Shown here one piece after another: positions 35,635-44,895 of a stretch of DNA of 54,971 bases (within the stretch, counting starts at the first letter, position 1; every line of letters begins with the position of its first letter). The notes beneath the pieces are model-generated. The model had not been told where the DNA came from, ran no database searches, and was given only the letters and a program-made list of their open reading frames with translations. The stretch is from Bacteroidota bacterium (GTDB lineage Bacteria > Bacteroidota > Rhodothermia > Balneolales > Balneolaceae). Position numbers and translations under genes: made by a program. The DNA is taken from contig PZPG01000004.1 of NCBI GenBank assembly GCA_003045995.1, positions 30,588 through 85,558 of the forward strand. Reading direction: 5' to 3'.

Positions 35635-37533
35635 TTAGGCGGAATCCAAAAGCTGATCTTTGTACTGATATTCTACCAGTTTTCGATAGATCCCCTCTGG
35701 TTGCTTCACCAACTCGTCATGCGTACCGGTTTCCCGAATCTGTCCTTTATGCATAACCAGAATCTTATCTGCATTTCGGATCGTCGACAGCCTGTGGGCA
35801 ATCACCAGCGAAGTACGGTCTTTCATCATCTTTTCACAGGCTCGGGACACAAGATGTTCGGTTTCCGAGTCCACATTGGATGTTGCCTCATCCAAAATGA
35901 GAATATCCGGTTCATACACCATTGCTCTTACAAAACAGATCAGCTGCTTTTGTCCCATCGACAAGGAACCACCCCTCTCTGCCAACGGGTAGTTGAGTGC
36001 TCCGGGAAGCCTCGAAATAAAGTCATATGCTTCCACTTCCATCGCTGCTTCTCTCACGCGCTCTTCTCGGATCCCCGGATGCCCGAGGGTAATATTCTGG
36101 AGAATCGTTCCAGAAAAAAGCGTATGATCCTGCAAAACCAGTCCAAAGTGGCTTCGAAGCTCATCGAGTGAATAGGTATGCAGAGGGCGGTCGTCCAGCA
36201 ATATTTCTCCGCGCTGGATGTCATAAAATCGCATCAGTAGATTGATTATGGTCGTTTTACCCGAGCCGGTTGCACCAACAATCGCTGCCAGTTCTCCCGG
36301 CATAACCTCAAAAGATACATCTTTCAAAATCCACTCTTGATCCTCCCGATACCGAAACCATACATTTTTAAATCGAATATGCCCACTGCCCTCTTTTCTG
36401 ATTCCCGGCTGTAATTGTTTACGTTTCGGGTGGATGAGAGAGCCATTCGGATCCGATGCTTCAGATGAACTATATGTGCCAGTACCCATAGAATAGTCTT
36501 TGTCTCCGGAATGTGTGACCAAGCCTACACCTGGACGATCCTGTATTGGATTTTCCTGATCCAAGATTTGGAAAATACGTTCCGATGACGCGAGCGCAGA
36601 CTGCAGTGTGTTGTATTTTTCCGACAAACCACGGATAGGCGCAAAGAACTGTCTCACATATTGTATAAACGCAAGCAAAACGCCAAAAGTAACCCCTCCC
36701 GATAACACTCTTGCACCGCCATACCAAACCACAAGTGCCATGGCAAAACTGGCAAGAACCTCGACTATGGGCCAAAAAATTGAAAAGTAGAAAATTGTTT
36801 GAACATGAGCATCCCTGTGGTCTGCATTTAAGCTTCGGAATGTTTCACCCTCTCGTTTCTCCCTGTTAAAAAGCTGAATTACGGCCATTCCGGCAATATG
36901 CTCTTGGATAAATGAGTTCAGTCTGGAAACCTGATCGCGAACATTCAGAAATGCAACACGAACTTTGTTTTTGAACCAAAATGTAGAATAGAATAGGACA
37001 GGTAGCACCAAGATAGAAATGATGGTAAGTTCCCAGCTCATCGCCAGCATAAAGGACAGAATGAACACAATCCGGAAAAGATCCCCTATCATGTTAATCA
37101 CCCCATCAGATAACAGCGAACTAAGCGCTTCTATATCACTTGTGGTTCTGGTGATGAGCCGACCAATCGGATTGTTATCAAAAAACTGAACATGCAGAGA
37201 TTGGATTTTCCTGAAGACCGCATTACGTAGTGAAAATAGTGCACCTTGTCCAAACCAACGTGTGATGTAGGTATTTGCAATGAGAACCACAAACTCCCCA
37301 ATCAGAGCAGCCAATAAGAGTAATATGATAAATAGTAGTCCCTCTTTGTCGCCCGTGAAGATGTAGTCATCCACCGCGATCTGCGTGAGTTTAGGACCCA
37401 AAGTTCCCAAAAAGGATGCAGTGAGCGTAAGTATGAGAGCTAGCAATGCCCAGTATCTGTAAGGTCTGAAAAAGACATACAGTCTGCGCAGCAATTCTGA
37501 GTCAAAAGACGTTTCTTTTGAAGTTTTACTCAA
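35635..37533 (-). CDS. ABC exporter half-transporter (MdlB-like; canonical ATPase Walker B)
   Basis: A protein of 632 residues: six membrane helices followed by a nucleotide-binding domain. Walker A is GATGSGKTT, the Q-loop LVLQDHTLF, and Walker B ILILDEATSNVD with the catalytic Glu. The signature is LSMGQ instead of LSGGQ. The linker before the ATPase carries about 50 extra polar residues (about 343-393, Ser/Gly-rich). The start is a TTG at 37533; no ATG precedes the membrane domain. It follows RNase Z by 14 nt and most likely pairs with the exporter half at 38991-40796. Family members export lipids, drugs or peptides; the substrate is unknown. Confidence 0.88.
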   Translation of the reverse strand: MSKTSKETSFDSELLRRLYVFFRPYRYWALLALILTLTASFLGTLGPKLTQIAVDDYIFTGDKEGLLFIILLLLAALIGEFVVLIANTYITRWFGQGALFSLRNAVFRKIQSLHVQFFDNNPIGRLITRTTSDIEALSSLLSDGVINMIGDLFRIVFILSFMLAMSWELTIISILVLPVLFYSTFWFKNKVRVAFLNVRDQVSRLNSFIQEHIAGMAVIQLFNREKREGETFRSLNADHRDAHVQTIFYFSIFWPIVEVLASFAMALVVWYGGARVLSGGVTFGVLLAFIQYVRQFFAPIRGLSEKYNTLQSALASSERIFQILDQENPIQDRPGVGLVTHSGDKDYSMGTGTYSSSEASDPNGSLIHPKRKQLQPGIRKEGSGHIRFKNVWFRYREDQEWILKDVSFEVMPGELAAIVGATGSGKTTIINLLMRFYDIQRGEILLDDRPLHTYSLDELRSHFGLVLQDHTLFSGTILQNITLGHPGIREERVREAAMEVEAYDFISRLPGALNYPLAERGGSLSMGQKQLICFVRAMVYEPDILILDEATSNVDSETEHLVSRACEKMMKDRTSLVIAHRLSTIRNADKILVMHKGQIRETGTHDELVKQPEGIYRKLVEYQYKDQLLDSA

Positions 37534-37547
37534 AACACGGAACCGGA

Positions 37548-38768
37548 TTAGAATCGGTCGAAATCATCAAAGGGAGTTCGGGGAGTGATATGTTTTGGCT
37601 TTCTGGTCTGATAATCGGAAGAGTTGTCCCTGTCGCGATAATTTTGGCGACCGGAGCTTTGATCGGAACTCGACCGGCCAGTGGTATGCGTAGATGCGGG
37701 ACGGCGCTTTCTGGGTTTCATCCCTTCTGCCGGTTTTTTTCTCTTCCGCATTCTCTTTGGAGAATCATTTTTCTTGTTCGTGTCGTTCCCCTGCTGTTGT
37801 TCGTCAATCTCTTTGAGGAATACCCGTTGCTTAATGACGCCTTTCTCTTGAGCCGGATCGGTAAAGATGGGACGAAGTTCGGTGGCAAGCCATGCCGGAA
37901 AAAACTTCTCACGGGCTTCTTTTAGCAGCAGAAACGAGTTCGTGTAGCGGGCTGAGAAGTGGGCAATCACAAGAAGTTTGGTTTGTGATTCGGTGGCCAC
38001 TCTGGCTGCGTCTGCAGCAGTTGAGTGGCCCGTTTCATAGGCTTTTTCGGCCAATTCGGAACTAAACGTTGACTCATGGTAGAGAATATTGGTATTCATC
38101 GCCAATTTCACAGAATTGGGACAATACCGGGTGTCTGTAATGTAGGCAAAACTATCTCCAGGACGGGGATGACCAACGATGTCATACGACTTAATCACTC
38201 TCCCATCTTCCAGTGTCACATCTTCGCCCGCTTTTAGTGCTTTAAAGTGCGCGTCCTCCATGATTCCGAACTTCTCAGCCTTATCGGCATCAACTTTCCC
38301 GGGTTTGTCTTTCTCCTGAAACCGGTACCCGACGCAAAATTTTGTGTGATTAAGCGGCCGCGCCTCAATAAAATATTCCTCCTCATCTACGACTCGCATC
38401 TCATCGATATCTTCCTGAATCTCAACATACTCAAGTTCATAACTGAGTTTCGTTCCTGTAAAATTCAGATTCCACTCCACATACTCCCGTATTCCGGCAG
38501 GAGCAACGATTCGGAGCGCTTCTTCCCTGCGCTGCAATTGTAAGGTAGATAGTAAACCAATCAATCCGGAAAAATGGTCTATGTCAAAATGGGAGATAAG
38601 AATATTTGCGATGCGTGAACGTTTGATTCCGGCCTGAAGCATTCGCATTTGAGTATTTTCCCCGCAATCGAAAATGTGAACTTCACCATTTCGCCATAAT
38701 GCGACGGATGGCAAATGCCGAGTAGCCGTTGGCGTAGCAGATGCAACCCCGAGTGGAACAATTATCAT
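37548..38768 (-). CDS. rnz: Ribonuclease Z-like metallo-beta-lactamase with basic C-terminal tail
   Basis: A protein of 406 residues resembling the endonuclease that removes tRNA 3' trailers. Family blocks: LPSVALWRNGEVHIFDCGENTQ, TDTRYCPNS, TGHSTAADAARVA and AHFSARY. The metal motif reads ISHFDIDH (H60, D62, D64, H65) where HxHxDH is expected, so one His ligand is Asp. A tail of about 75 residues rich in Lys, Arg, Ser, Gln and Asn (from about 330) follows, suggesting RNA binding. The start is supported by AAGGAG (38780-38775). It lies between the two ABC half-transporter genes. Confidence 0.85.
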   Translation of the reverse strand: MIIVPLGVASATPTATRHLPSVALWRNGEVHIFDCGENTQMRMLQAGIKRSRIANILISHFDIDHFSGLIGLLSTLQLQRREEALRIVAPAGIREYVEWNLNFTGTKLSYELEYVEIQEDIDEMRVVDEEEYFIEARPLNHTKFCVGYRFQEKDKPGKVDADKAEKFGIMEDAHFKALKAGEDVTLEDGRVIKSYDIVGHPRPGDSFAYITDTRYCPNSVKLAMNTNILYHESTFSSELAEKAYETGHSTAADAARVATESQTKLLVIAHFSARYTNSFLLLKEAREKFFPAWLATELRPIFTDPAQEKGVIKQRVFLKEIDEQQQGNDTNKKNDSPKRMRKRKKPAEGMKPRKRRPASTHTTGRSSSDQSSGRQNYRDRDNSSDYQTRKPKHITPRTPFDDFDRF

Positions 38769-38990
38769 AATGATCTCCTTGGTTTATTCTTTATCTTAAT
38801 GTATTTCGAACAACGTATGTATTTTCCTTTTTGGAATTGTTAGCTGTATTTGTTTTCTATTTTCAATCTGCTCACGTGAGAAGCATCTTTTGAAAAGAAA
38901 CAGAGGTGTTTACTTTATTGTAATGTGTCTCTGCTCAGAGATAGATTTATAAACGAGTTTTCAAAAACTAATTGTAGAGGCAAAACAACT

Positions 38991-40796
38991 TTATAATTGC
39001 TGTATCTCCTTTTCGAGGAGTTGCCTGTGATACATTCCGGCATATTTACCATCTCTCTCAAGTAACTCTTCATGAGTTCCCTGCTCGATGATTTCACCGC
39101 GGTCAATATAGTAAATAATATCGGACTTTTGAATAGTAGAAATTCTATGAGAAACAATTAGTTTTGTTATTCCGGCTAAGGACCCTTGTAGATAGGTCAA
39201 GATACGGTTTTCAGTCTCCGTGTCGACGGCACTAAGAGAGTCATCAAAAATGAGAACCTGTGGTTTTCGAATCAGTGCTCTGGCTATCGCAATACGCTGT
39301 TTCTGCCCACCTGAAAGTGTAATTCCACGTTCTCCTGTTCGAGTTTCAAACTGATTTTCAAACTCCATAATGTTCTCCAGGATACCGGCATGGTCAGCGG
39401 CAGCTTGGATGGTCTCGAAGTCATCCTTATCATCCCCAAATGCTATATTTTCACGGATTGTTGCCGAAAATAAAAACGTGTCCTGTGGCACAAAGCCAAT
39501 CTGCTGGCGTAGTTGATGCAAATCATGTTTACGTATATCTACTCCGTCGATAAGAATAGTTCCACGGGTTACATCATAGAGCCGCGGTATGAGCTGCAAA
39601 AGTGTAGACTTTCCCGAGCCGGTTCTTCCAACGATAGCAACTGTTGTCCCGGCTTTTATATGGATATTGACATTTTTGAGCATCTCCTGATCCGCATTCG
39701 GGTAGGTAAATGAAACATTTCTGAACTCAATATCCCCTTGAAGACGTCTGTTGGAGTCGGTTATTTTGTTGGAAGTGTAAGTGTCCATTTGTTCAGGTTC
39801 ATGAAGAACTTCCTTGATACGATCCCAGGATGCAACTGATTTTTGAAACAAATTTAATGTGTAACCCAGCGAAGCGATCGGCCACGTCAGATAAGCCACA
39901 TAAATCACAAATTCTGCAATGTTTCCGATGGAAATGCTGCCATCAATTACCATTATTCCACCCTGCCATACTACAATAAGGACCGAACTTCCAATGAGTG
40001 CCGTCAATGTTGGATGAAACAGAGATTCTACCAGATCCAGCTTAAGTTTCTCCTTCCTGTAATCATCACTTTCCTTCTCAAATCGTTCCGCTTCATAATC
40101 TTCCCGGTTGTAGGCTTTCACTAATCGTATGCTACTAAAGGCTTCCTGAGCCAAGCCGGCTAGATCGGAGTATTTTTCCTGGATGATGGTCTGGTACCTA
40201 TGGATGTAACCACTGACCCAATATGCGAAAACGGAAAGGAAGGGTAGCGGTATCAGTGCCCAAAGTGTTAGTTCCGGTGATACGATCAGCATCATGGTAA
40301 TGATAAACCCGGCCCTTGTGATTGTGTTGATATTATACATGATGACCGGCCCGAAGTAGTCACGAACCCTAGAGATATCTTCCGTGGTACGGATATACGT
40401 CTCTCCCCCTTTGTGCAGGTCGAAATATCGTTGTGGCAAACGAAAGAGTTTTTCGATTACCTCATTTCGAAGATCGAATTCGATTTTCCTGGAACCAACA
40501 ATCAAGGTCTGTCGTGTTGCAAAAAGCAGCACTCCATAAGCGGTTACTGCACCGATCAACAGCAGTGAGTTAACGGCCAGAACCGATGATGCTTCACTGC
40601 GAAAAAGGATCGTAATGACGGATTCACCGTTGAGGTTGTAAGCAGTTGCAACCCGCTCTACTTCATCCATTGTTTTACGAATCAGAGCCGGAGTCCATAT
40701 CAAGAAGAGGTTTGAAGCCGTTAAAAAAAACGCCCCGGCCAGATAGAGCCAAACGTAAGGTCGTACATATTTGTTAAGCTCACGGATTGATTTCAT
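38991..40796 (-). CDS. ABC exporter half-transporter (MdlA-like; degenerate Walker B)
   Basis: A protein of 601 residues with a six-helix membrane domain and an ATPase domain. Walker A is GRTGSGKST, the Q-loop GFVPQDTFLF, the signature LSGGQ, and Walker B VLIFDDSLSAVD, where the catalytic Glu is replaced by Asp. This DD version is the mark of the degenerate subunit of heterodimeric exporters such as MdlA or TM287. Its start shares one base with the stop of the flavoprotein gene (TGATG), so the two are coupled. A 222-nt AT-rich gap to rnz contains nothing recognisable except the rnz ribosome binding site. Confidence 0.9.
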   Translation of the reverse strand: MKSIRELNKYVRPYVWLYLAGAFFLTASNLFLIWTPALIRKTMDEVERVATAYNLNGESVITILFRSEASSVLAVNSLLLIGAVTAYGVLLFATRQTLIVGSRKIEFDLRNEVIEKLFRLPQRYFDLHKGGETYIRTTEDISRVRDYFGPVIMYNINTITRAGFIITMMLIVSPELTLWALIPLPFLSVFAYWVSGYIHRYQTIIQEKYSDLAGLAQEAFSSIRLVKAYNREDYEAERFEKESDDYRKEKLKLDLVESLFHPTLTALIGSSVLIVVWQGGIMVIDGSISIGNIAEFVIYVAYLTWPIASLGYTLNLFQKSVASWDRIKEVLHEPEQMDTYTSNKITDSNRRLQGDIEFRNVSFTYPNADQEMLKNVNIHIKAGTTVAIVGRTGSGKSTLLQLIPRLYDVTRGTILIDGVDIRKHDLHQLRQQIGFVPQDTFLFSATIRENIAFGDDKDDFETIQAAADHAGILENIMEFENQFETRTGERGITLSGGQKQRIAIARALIRKPQVLIFDDSLSAVDTETENRILTYLQGSLAGITKLIVSHRISTIQKSDIIYYIDRGEIIEQGTHEELLERDGKYAGMYHRQLLEKEIQQL

Positions 40797-41836
40797 CAGG
40801 AGCTAAATTTCCGGATCCAGTCTTGTGCCAGTGCATATCCGGAATGGTATGCATCTTCAAGACGATTTCCACTAAAATAATCGCCTGTGAGAGCTAAAGG
40901 TGCATCATCGGAACCCACCTGCATATATGGCTGATCGAGAGTTTGAACTGCTCTGCTATATCTCCAGAAATGCAGTTGCGACCATTGTGGATGAAGAGGA
41001 AATAGGCCAGTTTCTTCCGCAAGTGCCTTCAGAATCTCTTTTTCTGCTTTTTCTTTGTCGTTAAGAGAGGCTAGTACTTCACTAAAGGCAGGGGAAGTAT
41101 GTACAACCAGCGTACATCCGGATTCATTTCTTCCTTTCGAATTTTCATTAGAAACCATCTGTAACCGACTGTTTCTAAATGAGATAGAATCCCAATCAGG
41201 CGGTTCTATGCCATCATATCGAAGCATCAATGAGAAACTCTTTTCGTATCGGATCTCATCGATCACACGAATCATTCGAAGCATATCGGTTTCATCCGTT
41301 GCTGTTTGCAGAAGACCATACGCCTGGGGTGCAGGAACGGCAACAATCACCGCATCCGCCTCAAAAACACCCGAAGAAGTTAAATTGATCATCCAGGCTC
41401 TTTTCCTGGATCGTCGGGGACCAAAATAGGTTAAACCGCCAACCAAAGTATTGGTCTTCACTTCTACCCATCGGCTCAAATACCTGCCAATCCGGTTCAT
41501 TCCACCCTTCGCGGTGAATTGTGGCAAAGGGTTAGCGGCAGGATCTTTCATCAGCGTTTGATCTTCATTACAGATCCATCGATTGTCTCCCCAGCGCATC
41601 ACCAGGTCTTGCTCCATGAGTTCGGCTACAAATTTCTTGAATTCAGGGGTGGTCGCCTCAAAGGATGCAATTCCATGATCAAATTTCACAGAAGGATTGT
41701 CAGACTCATAGCGTGTTGCCAATCTGCCACCGAAACCTCTGCTTTTTTCCAACACCGTCACATCATGCCCCGCCCTTGATAATTCCCGTCCGGCAATAAG
41801 ACCAGATAAACCTGCACCGATAATTCCAATAACCAT
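40796..41836 (-). CDS. Renalase-like NAD(P)/FAD-dependent oxidoreductase
   Basis: A flavoprotein of 346 residues. The FAD-binding GAGLSGLIAGRELSRAG starts at residue 7, followed by VLEKSRGFGGRLATR and FDHGIASF, the pattern of bacterial renalases, which oxidise isomeric (2- and 6-) dihydro-NAD(P) back to the normal cofactor. The C-terminal FAD contact LTGDYFSGNRLEDAYHSG is also present. General amine oxidase is the looser alternative. It is coupled to the downstream ABC exporter gene by TGATG; the 128-nt upstream gap shows no promoter I can defend. Confidence 0.8.
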   Translation of the reverse strand: MVIGIIGAGLSGLIAGRELSRAGHDVTVLEKSRGFGGRLATRYESDNPSVKFDHGIASFEATTPEFKKFVAELMEQDLVMRWGDNRWICNEDQTLMKDPAANPLPQFTAKGGMNRIGRYLSRWVEVKTNTLVGGLTYFGPRRSRKRAWMINLTSSGVFEADAVIVAVPAPQAYGLLQTATDETDMLRMIRVIDEIRYEKSFSLMLRYDGIEPPDWDSISFRNSRLQMVSNENSKGRNESGCTLVVHTSPAFSEVLASLNDKEKAEKEILKALAEETGLFPLHPQWSQLHFWRYSRAVQTLDQPYMQVGSDDAPLALTGDYFSGNRLEDAYHSGYALAQDWIRKFSS

Positions 41837-41964
41837 AATCTGATAAGTTTAATCCATCATGTTGGCGAAACAATCCCTCGCCACGAGTTGGAAGGTAAGA
41901 AAGTTCTTAGACACGATGAACAAGTTTTGACCAGCCTCCGGGTTATGTTTTTTTGTGGAGAAAA

Positions 41965-43338
41965 TCAGAGATGAAAGAACTCTACGATCGGCTGCACAGC
42001 CGATTTCTCTAAAAGAGCTGGCCAATATGCAACAATTTCCGAGGCTTTGGGACGGCCACCGGCAAATCCCGTAACACCGGACGGACCGGTGAGAATCAGT
42101 GGTGCTACTTCCTTTCCAAGACGGTTTAGGTCTTCTCGACTGGAACTCTTTGCAGCAATCCTAAGCTGAATTTCGGGAATATCAGTCAGGTTTGGGTTGG
42201 GATGCGATACAGGGTGTTCATCGCAGGCATTCAATCCGATCAACTCGAATCGAAACTCGTCCAGTTTCAAACCCAGGCGATCCGATCGTTTTTTTAACAG
42301 GTCTGCCGCATATTGCGCCTTTTTTACAGCATCAGGCCAGCAGTATACCAGTGTTGAAAAAAGTTTGTAGCCGTCGGTAAAACTTGCAGAAATTTTATAG
42401 GTATCGGTCGCCGGCCGTCCTTTTATTCCAGATACTTTTACCCGGTTTGGCCCCTCTTGTGATAACTGAATGGTCGTAAAATCAGCGATTCCATCCGGCG
42501 TGATGTAACTGCCAGGGTCACCAATTTCGTATAAAAGCTGCTCTTTAACGGTCATTTCAGAAACCAGCCCTCCTGTACCTGGTTGCTTTGTTACATAAAA
42601 TGTGCCGTCTGCATGAGCTTCGATCACGGGAAACCCAATCGATTCCAAATGTGGCACACTCTCCCAGTCGGTAAAATTCCCGCCACTGACCTGCCCGCCA
42701 CACTCGATAATATGTCCTGCAATGGTTCCGGTTGCCATGAGATCTGCATCGAGCATATCCCATCCAAATTCATAGATCATAGGTGCAAGTGTAAGCCCCG
42801 TGTCGGTCACACGTCCTGTAATTACGATGTCTGCCCCGGTTTCTAGCGCTTGCACAATCGGTTTTGCCCCAAAATAAACATTGGCACTTAGTAGTTGGTC
42901 TTTTATAGTCTGAATGGAATCTCCTGTTTCCATATTGAAAAGCTCGTGCCCCTTACCAAGGTAGGTATCCAGTTCGGGAAGGATATCGTCCCCGTGAACG
43001 ACGGCTACCTTCAGAGTATCGTATCCTCCTTCTCTAGCCGCCTGCATAATGGCATCTTTACATGCCATCGGGTTGACGCCACCAGCATTAGAGATCACAG
43101 TAAGGCCGGATTGTGAAATTTCAGGGAGTACCTCTTTGATAACATCAACAAAATCCCTGGCATACCCAAACGCTGGATTCCGCAAACGCTGCTTTTGCAT
43201 GATAGACATGGTTACCTCTGCCAGGTAATCCATTACCAGATAGTCTGCAGATCCATTTTTTACCTGTTCGGCAGGTGCATTAGGCAGGTCACCCCAAAAT
43301 CCTTGCCCAGATGCTATTCGAATGGTATTTCGTAACAT
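41965..43338 (-). CDS. AtuA-like (DUF1446) protein
   Basis: A protein of 457 residues with the DUF1446/AtuA pattern: IASGQGFWGD at the N-terminus, YLVMDYLAEVTMSI, VISNAGGVNP, DIVITGRVTDTGLTLAPMIYEFGW and HIIECGGQVSGGNFTDW. AtuA is needed for acyclic terpene (citronellol/geraniol) catabolism in Pseudomonas, but the biochemical role is not known and homologues are found far beyond terpene users. None of the usual atu or liu partners (acyl-CoA carboxylase, dehydrogenase, enoyl-CoA hydratase) is nearby. AAGGAG lies 4 nt upstream of the ATG. Confidence 0.82.
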   Translation of the reverse strand: MLRNTIRIASGQGFWGDLPNAPAEQVKNGSADYLVMDYLAEVTMSIMQKQRLRNPAFGYARDFVDVIKEVLPEISQSGLTVISNAGGVNPMACKDAIMQAAREGGYDTLKVAVVHGDDILPELDTYLGKGHELFNMETGDSIQTIKDQLLSANVYFGAKPIVQALETGADIVITGRVTDTGLTLAPMIYEFGWDMLDADLMATGTIAGHIIECGGQVSGGNFTDWESVPHLESIGFPVIEAHADGTFYVTKQPGTGGLVSEMTVKEQLLYEIGDPGSYITPDGIADFTTIQLSQEGPNRVKVSGIKGRPATDTYKISASFTDGYKLFSTLVYCWPDAVKKAQYAADLLKKRSDRLGLKLDEFRFELIGLNACDEHPVSHPNPNLTDIPEIQLRIAAKSSSREDLNRLGKEVAPLILTGPSGVTGFAGGRPKASEIVAYWPALLEKSAVQPIVEFFHL

Positions 43339-43385
43339 ATAACTCCTTTTTTTGGCTCCGTTTACTTCGATAATGACATTTTACC

Positions 43386-43393
43386 CAAAACTA
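43386..43393 (-). promoter_or_regulatory. Candidate -7 element for the AtuA-like gene
   Basis: TAGTTTTG on the minus strand matches TAnnTTTG and lies 47 nt before the ATG at 43338. No -33 TTTG is visible at 19-21 nt, so this is tentative. Confidence 0.3.
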
Positions 43394-43504
43394 AAAACCC
43401 CTCAGCGTCCACGTCTATTTATGCTTCATAAGACCTGTGCAATTATGTGGCACATTCCAGCTCTTTGGTACCTTCCAGCTCTGTGAGTCTACGGAAAGAC
43501 CATT

Positions 43505-44668
43505 TTACGTCTGATGCGAATCGCTCCCCTGTTCCGTATCATCACCGGATAATTGCCTTATTTTTTTTCCCAATCGATTGGATTGCAGGTCCTCTTCATC
43601 CGGAACTCTTCCCATCAAAAAGCCATAGGGTTCCAGAGATTCAACCTCATCAAAAATCACCTTTAAAATGGCTCCGATAGGAATGATCAGAATCATCCCT
43701 ACAAGACCCCAGATCTGTGCCCCAACAAAGAGTAGCAGTAATGCAACAAAGGCATTCAAACTTACCTGACTTCCCACAATGAGCGGCGTTAAAAGATTAC
43801 CTTCAATCATCTGAACTACATAGAACCCGGCAAAAATGATGATCGGATAGAGGAGTGAATCCATGGTGAAAATGGAATATAGGATTGGCAACACCGATCC
43901 AAGCAACGGGCCGATAAAGGGAATCACATTTAGAACCGCTGCAAAAACACCGAAGAATAGAGGGTGGTCGATTCCAATAAACCAGAGCATCGTGGAGTAT
44001 AAAGTCCCTAGAATAGTGATCACAATGATCACTCCGGTGATGTACTTTTGGATCACGGTTTGAATGTTGTTGATAATGGTGCTCACTTTTTCTGTGTACT
44101 CATCACTACCCCGGCCAAACAGTTTTAGCAGAAACTCTTTGAGAAATCCACGGAAAAGAAGAAGAAAAAACATCAGGACCGGGACTAGAAATATGGCCGT
44201 GAAGGCGGAGGCTGCATTGGCCAGGCCGCTAACGAGAGAGTTAGAATTATTGGTAAAGAAACTGGTAACACTCTCCCGCACAAGGGTCAGATCTAGTATT
44301 CCCTCATACCCAAACTGCTTGTTGAGATACTCCTGTGTAGCAATCAGGAGCTCTTCAAACCGATCGCGAAATATGTCAATATCCTGGGAAAAATCGATGA
44401 CCTGTGTGTAGAAAAAGGAGATCACAGCGACCAAAAACAGGACGCCAATAATGATGGCTATCAGAACAGACAAAACTCTTGGTACTTTGTACCTCTCCAT
44501 AAAATTACAGAGTGGGGACAGAAGAATCGAAAAAAAGACTGCAAAGAATAGCGGCTGAAGAATCGATTTTGCAATGATCATGGCGTACACAGTCATAATC
44601 AAACCTGCCAAAATAAATGCATACCGTACGTACCAGGTATTTGTATCTATCTCATTCGTTGGGATCAT
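43505..44668 (-). CDS. AI-2E family (PerM/UPF0118) membrane permease
   Basis: A protein of 387 residues with about eight hydrophobic segments in the UPF0118 arrangement: two N-terminal pairs (FILAGLIMTVYAMIIA, FFAVFFSILLSPL), a polar amphipathic middle, and the conserved C-terminal VLNVIPFIGPLLGSVLPILY and GNLLTPLIVGSQVSLNAFVALL. Members are named after autoinducer-2 export, but tested relatives include Na+/H+ antiporters, so the substrate is open. An Asp/Glu-rich hydrophilic tail of about 40 residues ends the protein. It diverges from ade over 227 nt, in which I see nothing else convincing. Confidence 0.85.
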   Translation of the reverse strand: MIPTNEIDTNTWYVRYAFILAGLIMTVYAMIIAKSILQPLFFAVFFSILLSPLCNFMERYKVPRVLSVLIAIIIGVLFLVAVISFFYTQVIDFSQDIDIFRDRFEELLIATQEYLNKQFGYEGILDLTLVRESVTSFFTNNSNSLVSGLANAASAFTAIFLVPVLMFFLLLFRGFLKEFLLKLFGRGSDEYTEKVSTIINNIQTVIQKYITGVIIVITILGTLYSTMLWFIGIDHPLFFGVFAAVLNVIPFIGPLLGSVLPILYSIFTMDSLLYPIIIFAGFYVVQMIEGNLLTPLIVGSQVSLNAFVALLLLFVGAQIWGLVGMILIIPIGAILKVIFDEVESLEPYGFLMGRVPDEEDLQSNRLGKKIRQLSGDDTEQGSDSHQT

Positions 44669-44895
44669 CTCTGTTTGGATTGTTTGACCGAATCATGATG
44701 TAAAACTAAGTGCCTTATATGGCAGTGTGCTCTAATGATGGTAGTTTGTTTAAGATTGTACACAAGTGGAAAAATCAGCAATGGTAGCACCAAATGATAC
44801 GCTGCAACATTAATTTGCGCAATCTGATAATACCAAAAAATTTGTAACTTCAGTAGAGCAAAAATCATGAATCATACACCCGGTAAAACAAAATT

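Noticed and set aside
43455-43485. Direct repeat TTCCAGCTCT downstream of the AI-2E gene and upstream of the AtuA-like gene
   Set aside because: Two short copies only, no symmetry or link to a promoter.
44665-44868. 67-codon minus-strand frame before the AI-2E gene
   Set aside because: Mostly in the intergenic region, odd composition, no ribosome binding site; treated as chance.
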